Part shown: positions 36,461 to 46,978 of the stretch, in pieces | Layout of the letters: each line of letters begins with the position of its first letter | Position numbering within the stretch: the first letter of the stretch is position 1 | Source of the DNA: Clitopilus passeckerianus | Taxonomy: Eukaryota; Basidiomycota; Agaricomycetes; Agaricales; Entolomataceae | NCBI GenBank assembly: GCA_944990035.1 | Contig: CALYLX010000034.1 | Coordinates: 868,001 to 932,000 of the forward strand | Direction: 5' to 3' | Length of the DNA: 64,000 nucleotides | Made by a program: the position numbers and the translations under genes | Notes under the pieces: generated by a model | The model's input: the letters and a program-made list of their open reading frames with translations, nothing else | Told to the model about the DNA's origin: nothing | Database searches by the model: none

Positions 36461-37808
36461 ATGGTGGCCGTAACTATTCGACCTGCAAAAAAGCCCATAG
36501 CTTTGGCTAAAGGGCTTCCTATAACTTTGGAATGCTCTTCTAATACTACCGTCGGTGAGCTGAAGAAGCAGATTCAGGGAAAGCACCCAAAGGTACGTGT
36601 TTGCGCCATAGCCATCATCCGTTTTCCGTTATGGATACGGTCAAGGATGGACATTCAACTGACGCGTTTATATGGTAGTTCTCCACGTCGAGGCAAAAGC
36701 TTTCAAAAGGACCTTCTGGTAACTTGGATGATGATAAGAAGATTGGGGAGATTTTCACGGAGAAAGGAGAGACCACCGAGTTGTTCGTGAAGGATTTGGG
36801 ACCACAGGCGAGCTGGAGAACTGTGTTCTTGATTGAATATGTGGGTTTATCATTCTTAAAACTGGGATACGGTGCTGAATATTACTCTAGGCTGGGCCCA
36901 TGCTCATTCATCCCATTTTCTATTACTTCCCCAAGCTGTGGTACGGGAAAGATTTCGTACACAGCGACTTGCAAAAGTGAGTTTCCTCCTTCTCTTTTAA
37001 TCCCTCATTCCTGAGCCTACTTTGTAGGTTGGTATACGCCCTTGTTATGATCCACTTCGCCAAGCGCGAACTGGAGACTATCTTGTGAGTAAACGCCTGG
37101 CTGCACCCATTCTACACTTCTAAACGTGTCGCAGTGTCCACCGTTTCTCTCACGGAACCATGCCTTTCAACAACATCTTCAGAAAGTACGTCTTCTCGGC
37201 TACGTACCTTTATAAGCAAGTGAATAACAGCATCGTCTAGTTCGGCCCATTACTGGTTCCTCAGCGGTGTCCTCCTTGCCTTCGACGTTTACCGCGCCAA
37301 GTTCTCAGCTGCCTCCCCATACATTGTTAACACCATCAGAAATGACCCTCGTTTCTTGTATGCTTGTACTGCGTTCTGGGCAGTAAGTCCCCTTCCTTGC
37401 TATCAACCTTCTACCCTATACCAAGCAACGTTTTCCCATCTGAATAGTTCGCCGAACTCTCTAACTTGAGCACTCACTTGACCCTCCGCAACCTCCGACC
37501 TGCTGGTTCCCGCAAACGCGGCATTCCTTACGGATTTGGCTTCAAATACGTTTCATGTGCAAATTACTGGTTCGAGACTCTCGCTTGGTTGTCGATTTGT
37601 GTCATGACTGGTAGTCTTGCTTGTGAGCTTTCTCTTTCTATATGCCATGGCAAAGGATACTAATGAGTTGGGTGTAGCGGTTCTTTTCACCGTGGTTGCA
37701 TTCGGTACCATGGCTGTCTGGGCACAGAAGAAGCATAGGAACTATAAGAAGGAGTTTGGGAAGGAGTATCCTAGGGAGAGGGCTGCTATTGTCCCCTTCA
37801 TCTTTTAG
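36461..37808 (+). CDS. TSC13: Very-long-chain trans-2-enoyl-CoA reductase
   Basis: Last enzyme of the fatty-acid elongation cycle in the ER membrane. It reduces trans-2-enoyl-CoA with NADPH to supply very-long-chain acyl chains for sphingolipids. The N-terminus (MVAVTIRPAKKPIALAKGLP, VGELKKQIQGKHPK) is the ubiquitin-like fold of this family. Then come WRTVFLIEYAGPMLIHPIFY, LVYALVMIHFAKRELETIF, the HRFSHGTMPFNNIFRN motif, and the steroid 5-alpha-reductase-like domain with GIPYGFGFKYVSCANYWFET and the near-terminal KKHRNYKKEFGKEYPRERAA, ending PFIF at TAG 37806-37808. Conserved Tyr in the GFGFKYVSCANYWFE block agrees with the active-site region. At least seven introns; first intron after KHPK. 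Length about 310 residues, normal for the family. Confidence 0.95.
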
Positions 37809-38831
37809 ACTAGATGTTACCCCCAAAATGCTGCTATTTAGCTGGATACTGGTAGAATATACGCTTTTCGTTCCTCTGTCTCTAGCCTTTGCTCCTTACT
37901 ACCTCAAGGTGCGCGTCGAGACGCGAAACGACCAAAGCGCATGTGATCCTGGAATTCGATCACATGATCATTCCAGATTTCAAATCCGTGACCCGACATC
38001 TAGCTTCCGCTTCATTCAATTTCGCGTCCGCCGACTCAGCCAATTCACTAAAAACAACCAAACTCCTCGTTGCTAGCTTCGGAATCAGAGGCCTGTGCAT
38101 ACGGCTGCATTCTGCTGCTTCATTCTGAAAACAAATTCCCAAACGTGATAAATGATCAATGACTCTCGTGGAAGCTACGAGTCGGAATGACCAGGCCCGA
38201 GCCAACTCCTTTGAATGCAACTCTGAAAGTTCTTGGATTAAGAGCACCGGGAATGCTTGAGGTTCCCCCAAGAGAAACATTCTCGAAGGTTCAGAAAATG
38301 CGGCATATTTAGGCCGGAAAAGAACTGTCTAATAAATGTCTGATCATACTGAAATATGGTCGCGTTTGATTCATGTTCGAGTGTCGAACATGGAGATACC
38401 TGGCCGAGGGCTGAATTAGGTGAGCTACGGTTTTCTATCTACTAGTACAGGTGCGGGTTCGTCTTTGGCTCGGCAGCGGGGATATTGTCCAGAACTTCGG
38501 CGCATTTACGTTGTTGAAGCAATACTGACCTTTGTTTCAACTTCCACGACGTCAGACGCTTGGAAACATGTGGAAAGAATGAATATAGGAGTGTGCAATG
38601 AACGCACCAAGCGTGACTCTGGATCACAACCGCGGAGGCCAATTGACCCTCCCTCCCTCTCGCATAGCTGGTCTACGATTACGTTCCCAGACCACCGTGA
38701 CCATTCGGTATGAAGACACCGATGTCTGGTCGAGATGAATTCATTCGAATGTTCCATATTCGAGGGTATAAGAATGTAGTAGTAGAACTGGCGAAGCTCA
38801 GCGGATCCATTCGTCTGCCAACCCCGTCATC
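37809..38831. other. Intergenic with a perfect inverted repeat
   Basis: About 1 kb between TSC13 and the proline-rich gene. No frame with protein character. At 38372-38392 lies a perfect 9-bp inverted repeat (CATGTTCGA, spacer GTG, TCGAACATG), about 440 bases upstream of the next start codon and a candidate binding site for a dimeric factor. The stretch 38640-38831 should contain the core promoter. Confidence 0.45.
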
Positions 38832-40173
38832 ATGAAATTACGGATCTTTGTGCTCACTGCCTTACTGGGTTTTGTCGCTGCTATTCCTGTCCAGCCACAG
38901 GGAAACGATGTGTTGGTGAGTGTTTTGAGGCTTCTTGACTTATTGGGAGCATGTTGCTCACCTTTCATGATTGTAGCGTCGTGGCGAATATCCGTCTGAC
39001 GACTCAGGTATTTCGCCAGAGATGCCTTCTCAGCCTACGGAGACTACGGAGACTCAATCGGCTTACTGGATGCCGTCGCCCACTCAGCCGAAGCCCACCA
39101 AAACATCTACGTACGAAATACCTTCTTACACTCCGGAGCCAGCGCCCACGGAGTCGACTACTTACGAGTTGCCATCCTACACTCCAATCCCACCTCCTGA
39201 ACCCGAACCCACCAAGTCCTCTTCATATGAGATGCCATCTTACACTCCCGAGCCTCAACCTACCGACACCTCGTACGAGATGCCAACCTTCACTCCCAAT
39301 CCCAGGCCTACGGAGTCGTACTCTAAGGCCGCGAAACCTACCAAGACTCCCAAGCCAAAGCCAAAGCCTAAGCCTAAGCCAACCGAGTCCTCCTCGTACG
39401 AGGTTCCAGTGATACCCACCGAGACTTCCTCCTACGAGCTACCCATGCCGACCTCGATGCCCGAGCCTGAGCCTTTCCCGGAGGAGCCTGTCGAACCAGA
39501 GCCTATACCAGAGGAACCTGTCGAATCGGAGCCTTTCCCAGAGGAACCTGTATCCGATGAGCCTCTTCCCCCTCCCGAGTCGCCTCCTGTATATGTGCCC
39601 TTCCCACCTCCGGTTCAACCTCCCGTGCCTCTACCACCTCCCCCCATTCAACCTCCCAGGCCCATTCCGCCTCCTCCCATTCAACCTCCCGCACCACCAC
39701 CACCACCTCCCATCCAACCTCCTAAGCCTATCCCTCCCCCACCTATTCAGCCCCCGCAACCTCCTCCACCGCCGCCTATCCAACCTCCTTCGCCCCCTCC
39801 TCAGCCTCCAATCCAGCCTCCCTCGCCTCCTCCTCAACCTCCTATTCAACCACCTTCGCCCCCTCCTCAGCCTCCTATTCAACCACCCTCGCCCCCTCCT
39901 CAGCCTCCTATTCGACCACCCTCGCCCCCTCCTCAGCCTCCTATTCAACCACCCTCGCCCCCTCCTCAGCCGCCCATTCAACCACCTTCGCCCCCTCCTC
40001 AACCTCCCATTCAACCTCCCTCGCCTCCTCCTCAACCGCCAATCCAACCACCTAGGCCTATGCCGCCTCCTCCTATCCAGCCTCCCAGGCCAGTTCCTCC
40101 TATCCAAGGAGACCAGCCAGTCATTCCATCCGATGTACCCACCGATAGTGGTTACGGCGGCAGTCGATACTAG
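38832..40173 (+). CDS. Secreted proline-rich (extensin-like) cell-wall-type protein
   Basis: Exon 1 encodes a signal peptide, MKLRIFVLTALLGFVAAIPV, with likely cleavage after FVAA. An intron (GTGAGT...TTGTAG, about 38916-38977) joins ...NDVL to RRGEYPSDDS, creating a dibasic RR that fits a Kex2-type cleavage site. Next come repeats of the type YE(M/I/L)PSYTPEPxPT (39.1-39.3 kb), a KPKPKPKPKP run, acidic EPEPFPEEPVE repeats, and then a long tract of PPIQPPSPPPQ-like units (about 39.6-40.1 kb). The end is DSGYGGSRY at TAG 40171-40173. No enzyme domain. It is expected to be secreted, O-glycosylated and retained in the wall or matrix; this is inferred from composition. Repeat number probably varies between strains. 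Confidence 0.83.
39600..40110 (+). repeat. Coding minisatellite, PPIQPPSPPPQ units
   Basis: Imperfect tandem units of about 30 bases (consensus CCTATTCAACCACC followed by TCGCCCCCTCCTCAG) inside the proline-rich gene. At least six near-identical copies lie from about 39780 to 40040, flanked by more diverged PPIQPP units. All remain in frame. Confidence 0.85.
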
Positions 40174-40797
40174 GTGAAACTTCTCACCATGGACTATTGA
40201 AATTTGATATAGGTTGTTTATGGACATTTTTGATTATACACTCACGATCGTTATTCAACTATTTTGCCATTCCTTTGTTCGTCCACTCTCGTTTATGACT
40301 ACCTTCCTTTGGATCCGTAGATTGTCTTTATTTAGTGACGAATGGACACTCATTTTTATTGTACAAACGTTTGAGAGCTTCGCGGTTCAGCTGTTCACTT
40401 TCACACTACATATAGGTCCCAGCTTACTCGCCATTTGCCACCATTCCATTTGTTCAAACGTTGTGGGGTGGTTCCCCGGCAGCGTGCGACAGCGCCACAG
40501 CACGATTTACGACGTCGAAGTAGCTGTTTCCCTTCAAGATCGGTTCTTCAATAACAAGAATATAGTGCTGGAATTGATTGTGAAGGAGTCATCGGGAGGG
40601 GAGGCCAGTATTGATCGGATAGGTTGGAAACGTCAAATAATAGTACAACGATTCTACAGTAGTATTAGTGAAGGTATATTCAATCTTGTGTGACTACAAA
40701 GTGAGTACGTAATTTCCAGAGATATAATCAAAAAAAAAGTGAGGGAGATATTATGAACAACCATTGCAGTGTAGAATACAAGCAAGCGAACATGAGA
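40174..40797. other. Convergent 3' regions
   Basis: Between the proline-rich gene (plus) and the DUF6534 gene (minus). A 159-codon frame (40214-40693, plus) lies wholly in this 3' flank, has no domain or splice partners and is probably chance. Confidence 0.4.
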
Positions 40798-42520
40798 TCA
40801 CCTCACGAACCCTATCTGCGGATTCTTATAGATAGTATCATCCGGAGTACGTTCTTGACTCTCTTCATAAGCAGTTGCTGAAGCTAACCTGACCAGCCCC
40901 AGCTCGACATGATGCATACCAGTGGATCCCGAGTCACCTCCCGAGACTTGAGAGTCGCCCAACTCTTCTTGAAAGTTTCGAAGCTAAGCATCCCACAGTC
41001 AATTTGAATGCAGCGCTCTGGGAAATTCGCTCAAACACGTACCACCTGAGACGCATCTGTCCTCCTCATTTTCTCCCTCAAAGTGGTCCGGACAAGAAGC
41101 GTGTCCATTAGCGTCTAGTTACACGAAAAAGTGAGCAGCACTGCAGGAAACGTAGTCCGAAACACGTACAAGGGTGTATATCCGCCCATGAGGAAAAGTG
41201 AGTGCAGCGAACATACTGTTCGTTTCTGTACCGCATATGGCTATCGCATAAAATATTTATTGATAAAGGAAGCCCTTCTAGGCGGTGGTGAAGTATCGGA
41301 TCACGTACCGTATATCAGAAGACTGAGAACGGCAACTAAGGCGGCAGGTATCCCGGTTTGTATACTCTTCCTCAGAAGTTTCCCAATAGCCCAATCTGTC
41401 TGTCGATTCCCAGTTTTAGATCGGAGAAAGGTGTGAACAAGGATGCCTAGGTTTTGGGATTCATGTATAGAGAACGTTGGCGCGATTAGATTTATGACCG
41501 AACCTGATATAAGTAGATCGGCAAGAGCTTGTGCGATGTTCCAGGGTATGATAACATATCGGATTGTGATTGCGTTTTCGAGCCTGATTACGATGTCCGT
41601 TCCGTGAGTAAGGGATGGTTTCATGGGATATGAGGATGCTTACGACGATACACTAAACCCACTAATATCATAAGCTATTGGTTATCACGTCTAACCATTA
41701 GGCAAAAAGAACATCGAGCTCACGCGACGGATACAGAGATTCCGAGACTAACACTTGCCATGGTCAATAGAGCTATGATGATACAGATTATTCGACTCCG
41801 TCTAAGCTTGAATATCCTACAAGACAGGAAAAAAACGTGAGCTTTGACTGCGATGTCGATCGTGGAGTTACCAACCTATGAATGAGAAAAGATTGCGTGA
41901 TTCCAGCGGCTAAAGAGTCCAATATTGGCGTTGTTACAAGTTCCCAGGTGGGTTCTGAAACGAAGGCATTAATAGCGGTTGAGAAAAAAAGGACATAACC
42001 TACTTCCTTGCAGAATCGCCGGGTTATTATAATTCTCGACACTGTAAAATAGAGTCACGCTCAGTCCACCTTCATCAAACCAAGAGACAACGTTCCCACA
42101 AGGGAACTCTACGTACAGGGAAACCCAAGGAACGTGTATCATCCTGTACCACAACGGGTTGGGAATGTAAGTAAGAGTGCCGCGCTCAGTAAGGAACAAA
42201 ATGCTTACGCGCAAGAATGAAACACGTCAATCACCAGTAGGCTTGCCACTACCGCTCTATACGACCACGGAGTCTTGGTAAGTTATTCTCGGCAATAACA
42301 AAGAGTTGAGACACACTTTATCCATAGAGGATCGTCAAAACCTATGATTCAGGCGTTACTACAGCCCGAGATTCAGACTCTTGGCTGAGAAATAACGCAC
42401 CAGAGAAGTAGTAGAGTATGAATTGGTACGATGTTAGGCCAAAAAGGAACGTATTAACTGCCAGAAGATACTCGGCTAGTGAATAAGACGCCTTCGCTAT
42501 GGTACTTCGTCAGACCTACA
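40798..42520 (-). CDS. DUF6534 family multi-pass membrane protein
   Basis: Basidiomycete-expanded membrane family of unknown function. The reading, exon by exon on the minus strand, gives NTFLFGLTSYQFILYYFSG, FDDPLWIK (the DPLWIK hallmark) joined across a GTGTGT...TATAG intron to AVVASLLVIDVFHSCA, then ITQSFLIHRIFKLRRSR (the Q-x-F-x-x-R-I hallmark), IICIIIALLTMASVSLGIS, IPWNIAQALADLLISGILVH, and TFLRSKTGNRQTDWAIGKLL (the RTG..TD hallmark), followed by IPAALVAVLSLLIYG. A hydrophilic tail ends in NPQIGFVR at TGA 40798-40800. Several hydrophobic segments fit a multi-pass membrane topology. The frame is open throughout once introns are removed. The start codon is not resolved (somewhere near 42500-42580). 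It may be a receptor-like protein by topology; that is only inference. Confidence 0.75.
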
Positions 42521-42590
42521 ACAAATTCCAATATAAACAGCACCTGCACATCCATGCATACTCAGAAATCAACATAAACACACTGAATTG

Positions 42591-43005
42591 TCACGACACT
42601 TGCCTATCGTCAAAGGGTAGCCTGTATCCCTTGCCGAGAGATTCACCAAAACAGGCTGAAGCAGGTTCGAGGAAGAAGTCTGGAGCGTCGAGGATATTGT
42701 GTATAAGGCCATCGAGGGTGGCGGCAAGGAACCGCCGTTTCTCGCCGTCGATGTACAGTCTTCTAATAATGATTTTCACCGTGAGTAGGGTTTAGGAAAG
42801 GGTGTCGGGGAATTCCGATAAATTCAGGGCGCAAGTCCTCTATTTGCAAAGCGAAAAAGTTGGAGTTGGTATCCTGCGCCACTGCGTCCAATAACCGGCC
42901 GTAGTTATCAAATGAAGTAGCAACTTTGTTATATCGGGGTTTCGGTCGGCAGCTCTCAGCCGCCATGTTTACCAGTATGGGGCCGAAACAAACAAAATCA
43001 GCCAA
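42591..43005 (-). CDS. Possible small gene of unknown function (doubtful)
   Basis: Two adjacent minus-strand frames could be exons of one short gene: 43005-42763 (MADFVCFGPILVNMAAESCR, SFDNYGRLLDAVAQD) and 42779-42591 (IIIRRLYIDGEKRRFLAATL, HNILDAPDFFLEP). A stop separates them in frame, and no convincing intron joins them. No domain is recognised. Listed because the second frame has protein-like composition; it may equally be chance. Confidence 0.25.
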
Positions 43006-44420
43006 TCAGCATCCTTCAGATCTTTCCTATGCCCTTTTGAGAATTCCGGCAAGTTGTTTGTTCAGAGTCCTGCCCAGCGCTGTTCGGTCCAATGGAAAAC
43101 CAATAGAGAAGTTCAGCGCTCAGCAGCCCACATCAATTTGTTTCCACCGAGGGAAATCCTCTCGAATTTGAGCGGCCTGCTCCACGCTTGACCATCCTAA
43201 AATGGGAGTTTGGAACAAATCAACAGAGGCACACAACAAATTAGTAGTACATATGTCTCCTTGACCGCCGTGCTCTGCCGTTCTGGCTGGCGTATGCGTT
43301 GCTAGTTATGGTAGACATGGTTGGCGAGCGATGCATGTAGCTGATCAACGTTCAAGGCCGCATTGCAGTGGTCGGCGTGTTCAAAGCACTTTCTCGCTTT
43401 AGGTGATGACTCCACAAATTTGCTCCAATCGTGGGTCATTTCGAGCGAAATCCGAGTGAATCTGAGCGATCAAAACATTTCGATGTGGACTGCTGAACTT
43501 CTCTATCGTTTTATAGTAAACGGCTCTCGAAGCAAGATTTCTTGAGTAGAGGAGCGTCTTCTGCTCCCTCTTCATCGCCATCCGACGTGCCAATATTCAT
43601 CTCGTAGGCGGCAAGTTCTTCTACATAGCCTTGATGTAGCCTCTTGAATGGCTGAAATCTTCGGTTTATCCCAAGGCCTTCCCGTCCAGAATGACGCCTT
43701 CGTGTTAAACAACCACCACCACATCGTGCACTCCCCTCGACAGGTCCAGTTGTAGCGCCTTTAAACCGCAAGCAGGAACATGGAGATTTCATAAACGATA
43801 ATTGGCTTCTACGTTGCCAATATCAACGCCTTCCTCCGTCCACCTTTTACGTTTCGTCTCTACACAACTAACCACAGATAAGCGGACACGAATGAGTAAT
43901 TGCGACAACATTCATCGATGGTCTTGCTTATCTAGTTACGCTCTGATTCTACGAATATACGTAATAGCACTTTCAGGCTAAGTTCTTGCTACTAATATCT
44001 CCCCCTAGTAAACGAAATACATCTGATCTTGCAACCTCTCACGGATGGGATTCCAGTCTTACTTGTAGTACTCCAGCCCTGGAAGAACATCCGCGTCAGG
44101 ACCCGACTCGCGCATCCAGATGGAACTTGGCTCGTCGATAAACTTACACGGCGACGGGCACACATTAGCAACCATTCCGCTCACGAGGATCAGAAACAGA
44201 GAAGGATTGCTGTATATGCGTCTGGATATCCAATGTAATTCTACAATCTAATGAGTAATATCGTACATGTTGTGATTCGTGAGTACTTGAGTTGCTGGCG
44301 TAAAAGATGTGGCCTAATACAGATGATCGAAAGAGGAAGGTTGGTGGGCAGAGAAAAGTGAAGACAAAGGTTGAATAGTCGGAATTGAGAAAAATATATC
44401 ACCGAGCAAGATATAACCGC
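43006..44420. other. Gene-poor spacer
   Basis: About 1.4 kb without a supported gene. A minus frame at 43511-43792 (MKSPCSCLRFKGATTGPVEG) has no partner exons or domain. No repeat of the R1-R7 family was seen. It leads to the tRNA gene. Confidence 0.4.
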
Positions 44421-44492
44421 TACCGACGACGGGGATCGAACCCGCAACCCCCACCTTAGGAAAGTGATGCGCTACCATTGCGCTACGACGGC
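44421..44492 (-). tRNA. tRNA-Arg (anticodon CCT)
   Basis: The minus strand folds as a tRNA. Acceptor strands are GCCGTCG and CGTCGGT (one T-T mismatch, one G-T pair). The D stem is GCGC/GCGC, the anticodon stem TCACT/GGTGG with loop TTCCTAA, giving anticodon CCT (reads AGG). The T arm is GCGGG-TTCGATC-CCCGT. The internal promoter is present: A box TAGCGCAATGG and B box GGTTCGATCCC. No intron. A T-run downstream (complement of AAAAA near 44391-44395) can serve as the Pol III terminator. The gene lies 45 bases beyond the stop of orphan paralog 3. Confidence 0.93.
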
Positions 44493-44536
44493 GTACGAAA
44501 ATGACCCATCAGATCCTCGAGGATCTAAACTCAAAC

Positions 44537-46226
44537 CTAGGTTACAGCTGCTGCGTCTGGGCCAGGGCTGCTGGAGGTGGGCATCACGACCATATCGATA
44601 TTAGATGATGCTCTCGTCCTTGATTTCTTCGATTTCTTGATGGCTTTGGTACTGGTCCTTGTGCTAGAAGGTCGGACCAACGAGGCTTGCGGGATAGGGT
44701 GATTAAGTTTGCGCCTTTGTGACGAGTTGGCTTCCAGCAACGCCCTTGACCTGGCTTCCTGGCGCTCCCTCTGTTTCCTCTTGGGTAGCACTTGACCCAA
44801 AGTGGGAGGAAATTCTCGGGCTGCGGTTTGGGACCTCCTAAAAGTTTCTTCTCTGCTAAAGCTTAGCTGGATAGTGAGTTGGAAGTGAGAAACTGAGATA
44901 TAGGAACGCTTACTCCATGGTCAAGAACTTTTCTCGAAGGATAACGAGTATCGGGGTAAATGTAGCCCGAACCCATTCCGATACAACTTCCAGCTTATTA
45001 GCATTCAGCTCGTGAAATATGGCGTAGATGGCTTCAAAGTGCGAGCCGGCGTTATGCACGGAAACGGGTTCTTGGAAGTATCCCTCGGATTCCAGGAGTA
45101 GACCCATGGTTGAGTTCGTGTTCAGAATCATCGTTGCTTGCTAAGAGAATTTTGAGAGGTACCGCAGGAATCGCCGAAGGGACTACATACCCAGAAGAAC
45201 GGCATTTGCATTTCTGCTGGTAGGTCCCGAGCAAACGACTTGACCAGAAGACCGCTCGCTTTCCAGAAAAGGGCATCACCCATTAATGCGAGCCTGTTAA
45301 AATCTTCTTTTGAGACATAGTAACCTTCTTCAGGTAGCTGGAAGGCCGAAAAATCCATTTTGAATCTGTCGGACCGGATAAATTCACGAGCAGATCGGTA
45401 GAGGTGAAGACTACGTGGGTCTCGCCATGAACTACTGTCGTTCATGCAAGGGACTCTAGGTGCATTGCACTTCCGTGGAGGACGTAGTCTGATTATACCT
45501 TCGCCGCCTTCGTTCCTGAAGTTGATGATGTTAAGTATCACTTTATGAACTTCTGAAGCTTTTGAGAGTAGCGATGGCATTTGGGAAGCAGTGTAACCGG
45601 CTTTCGCGGTCCTGGAAGCATATCAGATTGATCAGTATGCGAATTAATCGTAGTCCCAATTCAGAATCATACCTTTGTATAGCCCAGTTGAATAACGGAT
45701 TGATCATCTGATTCATGGTTCGAAAGTTGTGCGAGGGGTGTTGATTAAGGTACTTTGAAGCCATCAAATCCCAGCGAAGACAGTCAATATCCGTTGTGGT
45801 GAAACGTCTGGCGAGTGCCAATCTAGTCTCATCCATGGTTAGCTGCTGCCCGGCGTGCTGGAAGAAACTTAGAATTACGTTTTGACGCACAGCACCACGA
45901 ATGAGACTTACCGAATACCATGTCAAGTCATTCTTGGTGAAGGCATAGAAGAGCACTCGCATGCATTCTGCGCGAAACGTGTAAAAACCCAGTTTTGACT
46001 CGATCTTCAGGTTGAGCGTTTCGGATTTTGGTGGCGCATGGTTGCGTTTGTGAAGTGAGTGCTTAAGGATATTCTGGCATCCGATGGGTAGGGTAAAGTT
46101 GGCTCTTTTGAGCACATCTTCCGCAGTTCTTGAGACTCTAGAGCGGGTCATAGAGGGGGATGAACAGCGATATAGTCGAGGGTGGTTGAAACGTTGTCGT
46201 ATCATGTCGCCAAACTTGTTGCACAT
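44537..46226 (-). CDS. Orphan-family gene, paralog 3
   Basis: Homologous to paralogs 1 and 2. From 46226: MCNKFGDMIRQRFNHPRLYR, a unique N-terminal half (LGFYTFRAECMRVLFYAF), then the shared parts LRWDLMASKYLNQHPSHNFR, EGYYVSKEDFNRLALMGDAL (compare VEDANFLAAYGDHRFDE in paralog 1), and AGSHFEAIYAIFHELNANKL followed by SEWVRATFTPILVIL (compare AGTIFEAI and ENWMDLAFTPIIL). The C-terminal exon is basic (LPKRKQRERQEARSRALL, KKSKKSRTR) and ends at 44537. Introns fall at positions equivalent to those in paralog 1, including one just after the FTPI block. No in-frame stop was found inside the exons, so this may be the working copy. Function unknown; the basic tail suggests a nuclear protein. The start codon is uncertain. 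Confidence 0.65.
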
Positions 46227-46978
46227 GTAGAAAAGGTGTACATCTGTGATTCAAGCTACCCAGTGAACGTGAGTTGTAGTACAGAGAAACTTGGTATGGT
46301 GATTCATTGTGGTTTCATTGGATGATGGTCAACATTCGAACGGCCGCAATGTGGGTAATGGTTAAGAGAGGGTCGTCGGGTTTACCAGTGGGCGATCGGA
46401 CCGAAGCTCCGTATCAGGCCGATGAGCCAAGCTGCGCGCTTAAGGGCGTGGCCACGATGCCTTCAAGGTTTGCATTCATTACATTCGACATGCTAAGGGG
46501 TTGCAAGGCTGCCGACGAAACATAAACACCTTATCACCCAGTGAAAGTGGGCAAAGAAACCACCCTGCTAGGTGACAACAGTTATTGGACCACGAAGCCA
46601 CCGAAGGCATACCGACTTCTTTTCAACTTTCAGCAAACTTGTGCTGGTAGCCGTACGATTTGACAGAACAAGAATATGCAGTATAGTTGATGCATGGCTT
46701 GTATTGTCCTCATCTTGTACTACTACTATTAATTTCATGTGTTGTTTGAATCATTGGATTGCGGTTACAAATTATGGAATACGGAATGAATACATTCGAG
46801 TTTACTAGGTATTATGATCCAGAAAATGGAGGTGGTATCGTAAGTCGGACCGGAATCACAAGAAAGGCTGTGTTGGTATCTAAGACTCAATAAACTGCAA
46901 CGAGACAAGGAATGGGGATGTCCAACGGGAAAACGGCAAGTCCAGGAGCTCCGCTAGCTTCGATGAGATCAAAGATAT
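46227..46978. other. Spacer between orphan paralogs 2 and 3
   Basis: 752 bases holding the 3' flank of paralog 2 and the presumed promoter of paralog 3. Only short frames. No repeat copy was identified. Confidence 0.4.

Noticed and set aside
39631..40227. 198-codon Arg/Trp-rich minus-strand frame
   Set aside because: Antisense shadow of the PPIQPP minisatellite.
40214..40693. 159-codon plus-strand frame after the proline-rich gene
   Set aside because: It lies in the 3' flank, has no domain or splice partners, and the composition looks random.
41131..42490. DUF6534 gene as a pseudogene because raw frames are broken
   Set aside because: Removing short GT-AG introns gives a continuous frame with all family hallmarks.
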